The notes under the pieces were generated by a model. The model did not search any database, was not told the DNA's origin, and saw only the letters and a program-made list of their open reading frames with translations. Shown piece by piece: positions 63,958 to 64,000 of a DNA stretch of 64,000 nucleotides. How positions within the stretch are numbered: position 1 is the stretch's first letter; every line of letters begins with the position of its first letter. The translations under genes were made by a program, and so were the position numbers. The DNA is from a virus. Where the stretch lies: positions 1 through 64,000 of IMG/VR virus record IMGVR_UViG_3300032092_000013; one strand, given 5' to 3'.

Positions 63958-63965
63958 TATAAATA
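63958..63965 (+). promoter_or_regulatory. Exact late promoter TATAAATA
   Basis: Perfect T4 late consensus, 8 bases before the ATG at 63974. Confidence 0.72.
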
Positions 63966-63973
63966 AGTCCTAT

Positions 63974-64000
63974 ATGAGAACTATTCAGTCACCTGGCGTG
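63974..64000 (+). CDS. 18: Start of a tail sheath-type protein (cut by the window edge)
   Basis: Only nine codons are visible: MRTIQSPGV. 'SPGV' near the N-terminus is the hallmark of contractile-tail sheath proteins (usually SPGVEI), and an exact late promoter precedes it. Next to tube and terminase this fits gp18, but the rest lies outside the window. Confidence 0.5.

Noticed and set aside
1-64000. tRNA genes, CRISPR arrays, insertion sequences, integrase or attachment sites
   Set aside because: Intergenic gaps are all under about 90 bases and no transposase, integrase or regularly spaced repeat was seen; the only long direct repeat is inside the tail-fibre gene.

Overview
The window is part of the genome of a T4-like tailed phage (myovirus morphology) with strongly A+T-rich DNA. 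This follows from a nearly complete T4-type replication, recombination and transcription set: uvsY, uvsW, 55 (late sigma), 47/46, 43 (polymerase), uvsX, 41, 32, 45, 61 and a gp62-like clamp-loader subunit. Virion genes of the same type are present: portal gp20 (cut by the left edge), a gp15/gp3-like sheath terminator, a gp14-like neck protein, terminase gp17, a gp19-like tube and the first nine codons of a probable sheath protein at the right edge. phoH, a GroES-like gp31 analogue and queC/D/E plus folE are auxiliary genes typical of aquatic T4-like phages. I see no integrase, tRNA gene, CRISPR array, rRNA or insertion sequence. The host cannot be named from this window; low G+C and very few Shine-Dalgarno sequences are the only hints.

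Layout. 1-7.7 kb (minus): portal, tail protein, XPD/DinG-like helicase, small proteins, gp31-like co-chaperonin, gp62-like protein, DUF366-like protein. 7.7-21.0 kb (minus): a sixteen-gene sugar locus with Gmd and Fcl (GDP-fucose), two RmlB-type dehydratases, an E1/RfbH-type 3-dehydratase, a split thiamine-diphosphate enzyme, a reductase and eight glycosyltransferases. 21-29 kb: virion genes with tail-collar domains on the plus strand, interleaved with a NadR-like kinase, Nudix, QueE, PhoH, QueD and FolE. 29-31.1 kb (minus): small late genes and a GIY-YIG protein. 31.2-53 kb (mostly plus): replication and recombination block, with QueC, a class II glutamine amidotransferase and two more glycosyltransferases inside it. 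53-64 kb: small late genes, an 873-residue tail fibre with internal repeats, neck protein, terminase, a ligase-motif protein and the tail tube.

How it works together. Replication genes share the plus strand with short overlaps. Virion-type genes are scattered on both strands, and many carry their own late promoter, an NATAAATA-like box. In most cases the box lies exactly 5 or 6 bases before the start codon, which by T4 geometry predicts leaderless late mRNAs. Many non-late genes (polymerase, sigma factor, QueC, FolE, helicase, gp31) instead have an inverted repeat wrapped round or abutting the start codon. FolE, QueD, QueE and QueC together could make preQ0 (7-cyano-7-deazaguanine). A separate glutamine amidotransferase near QueC suggests a route to an archaeosine-like DNA base, but the required transglycosylase is not in this window. 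The E1-type dehydratase plus a pyruvate-dehydrogenase-E1-like pair suggests a branched 3,6-dideoxy sugar, a pathway I do not know from phages.
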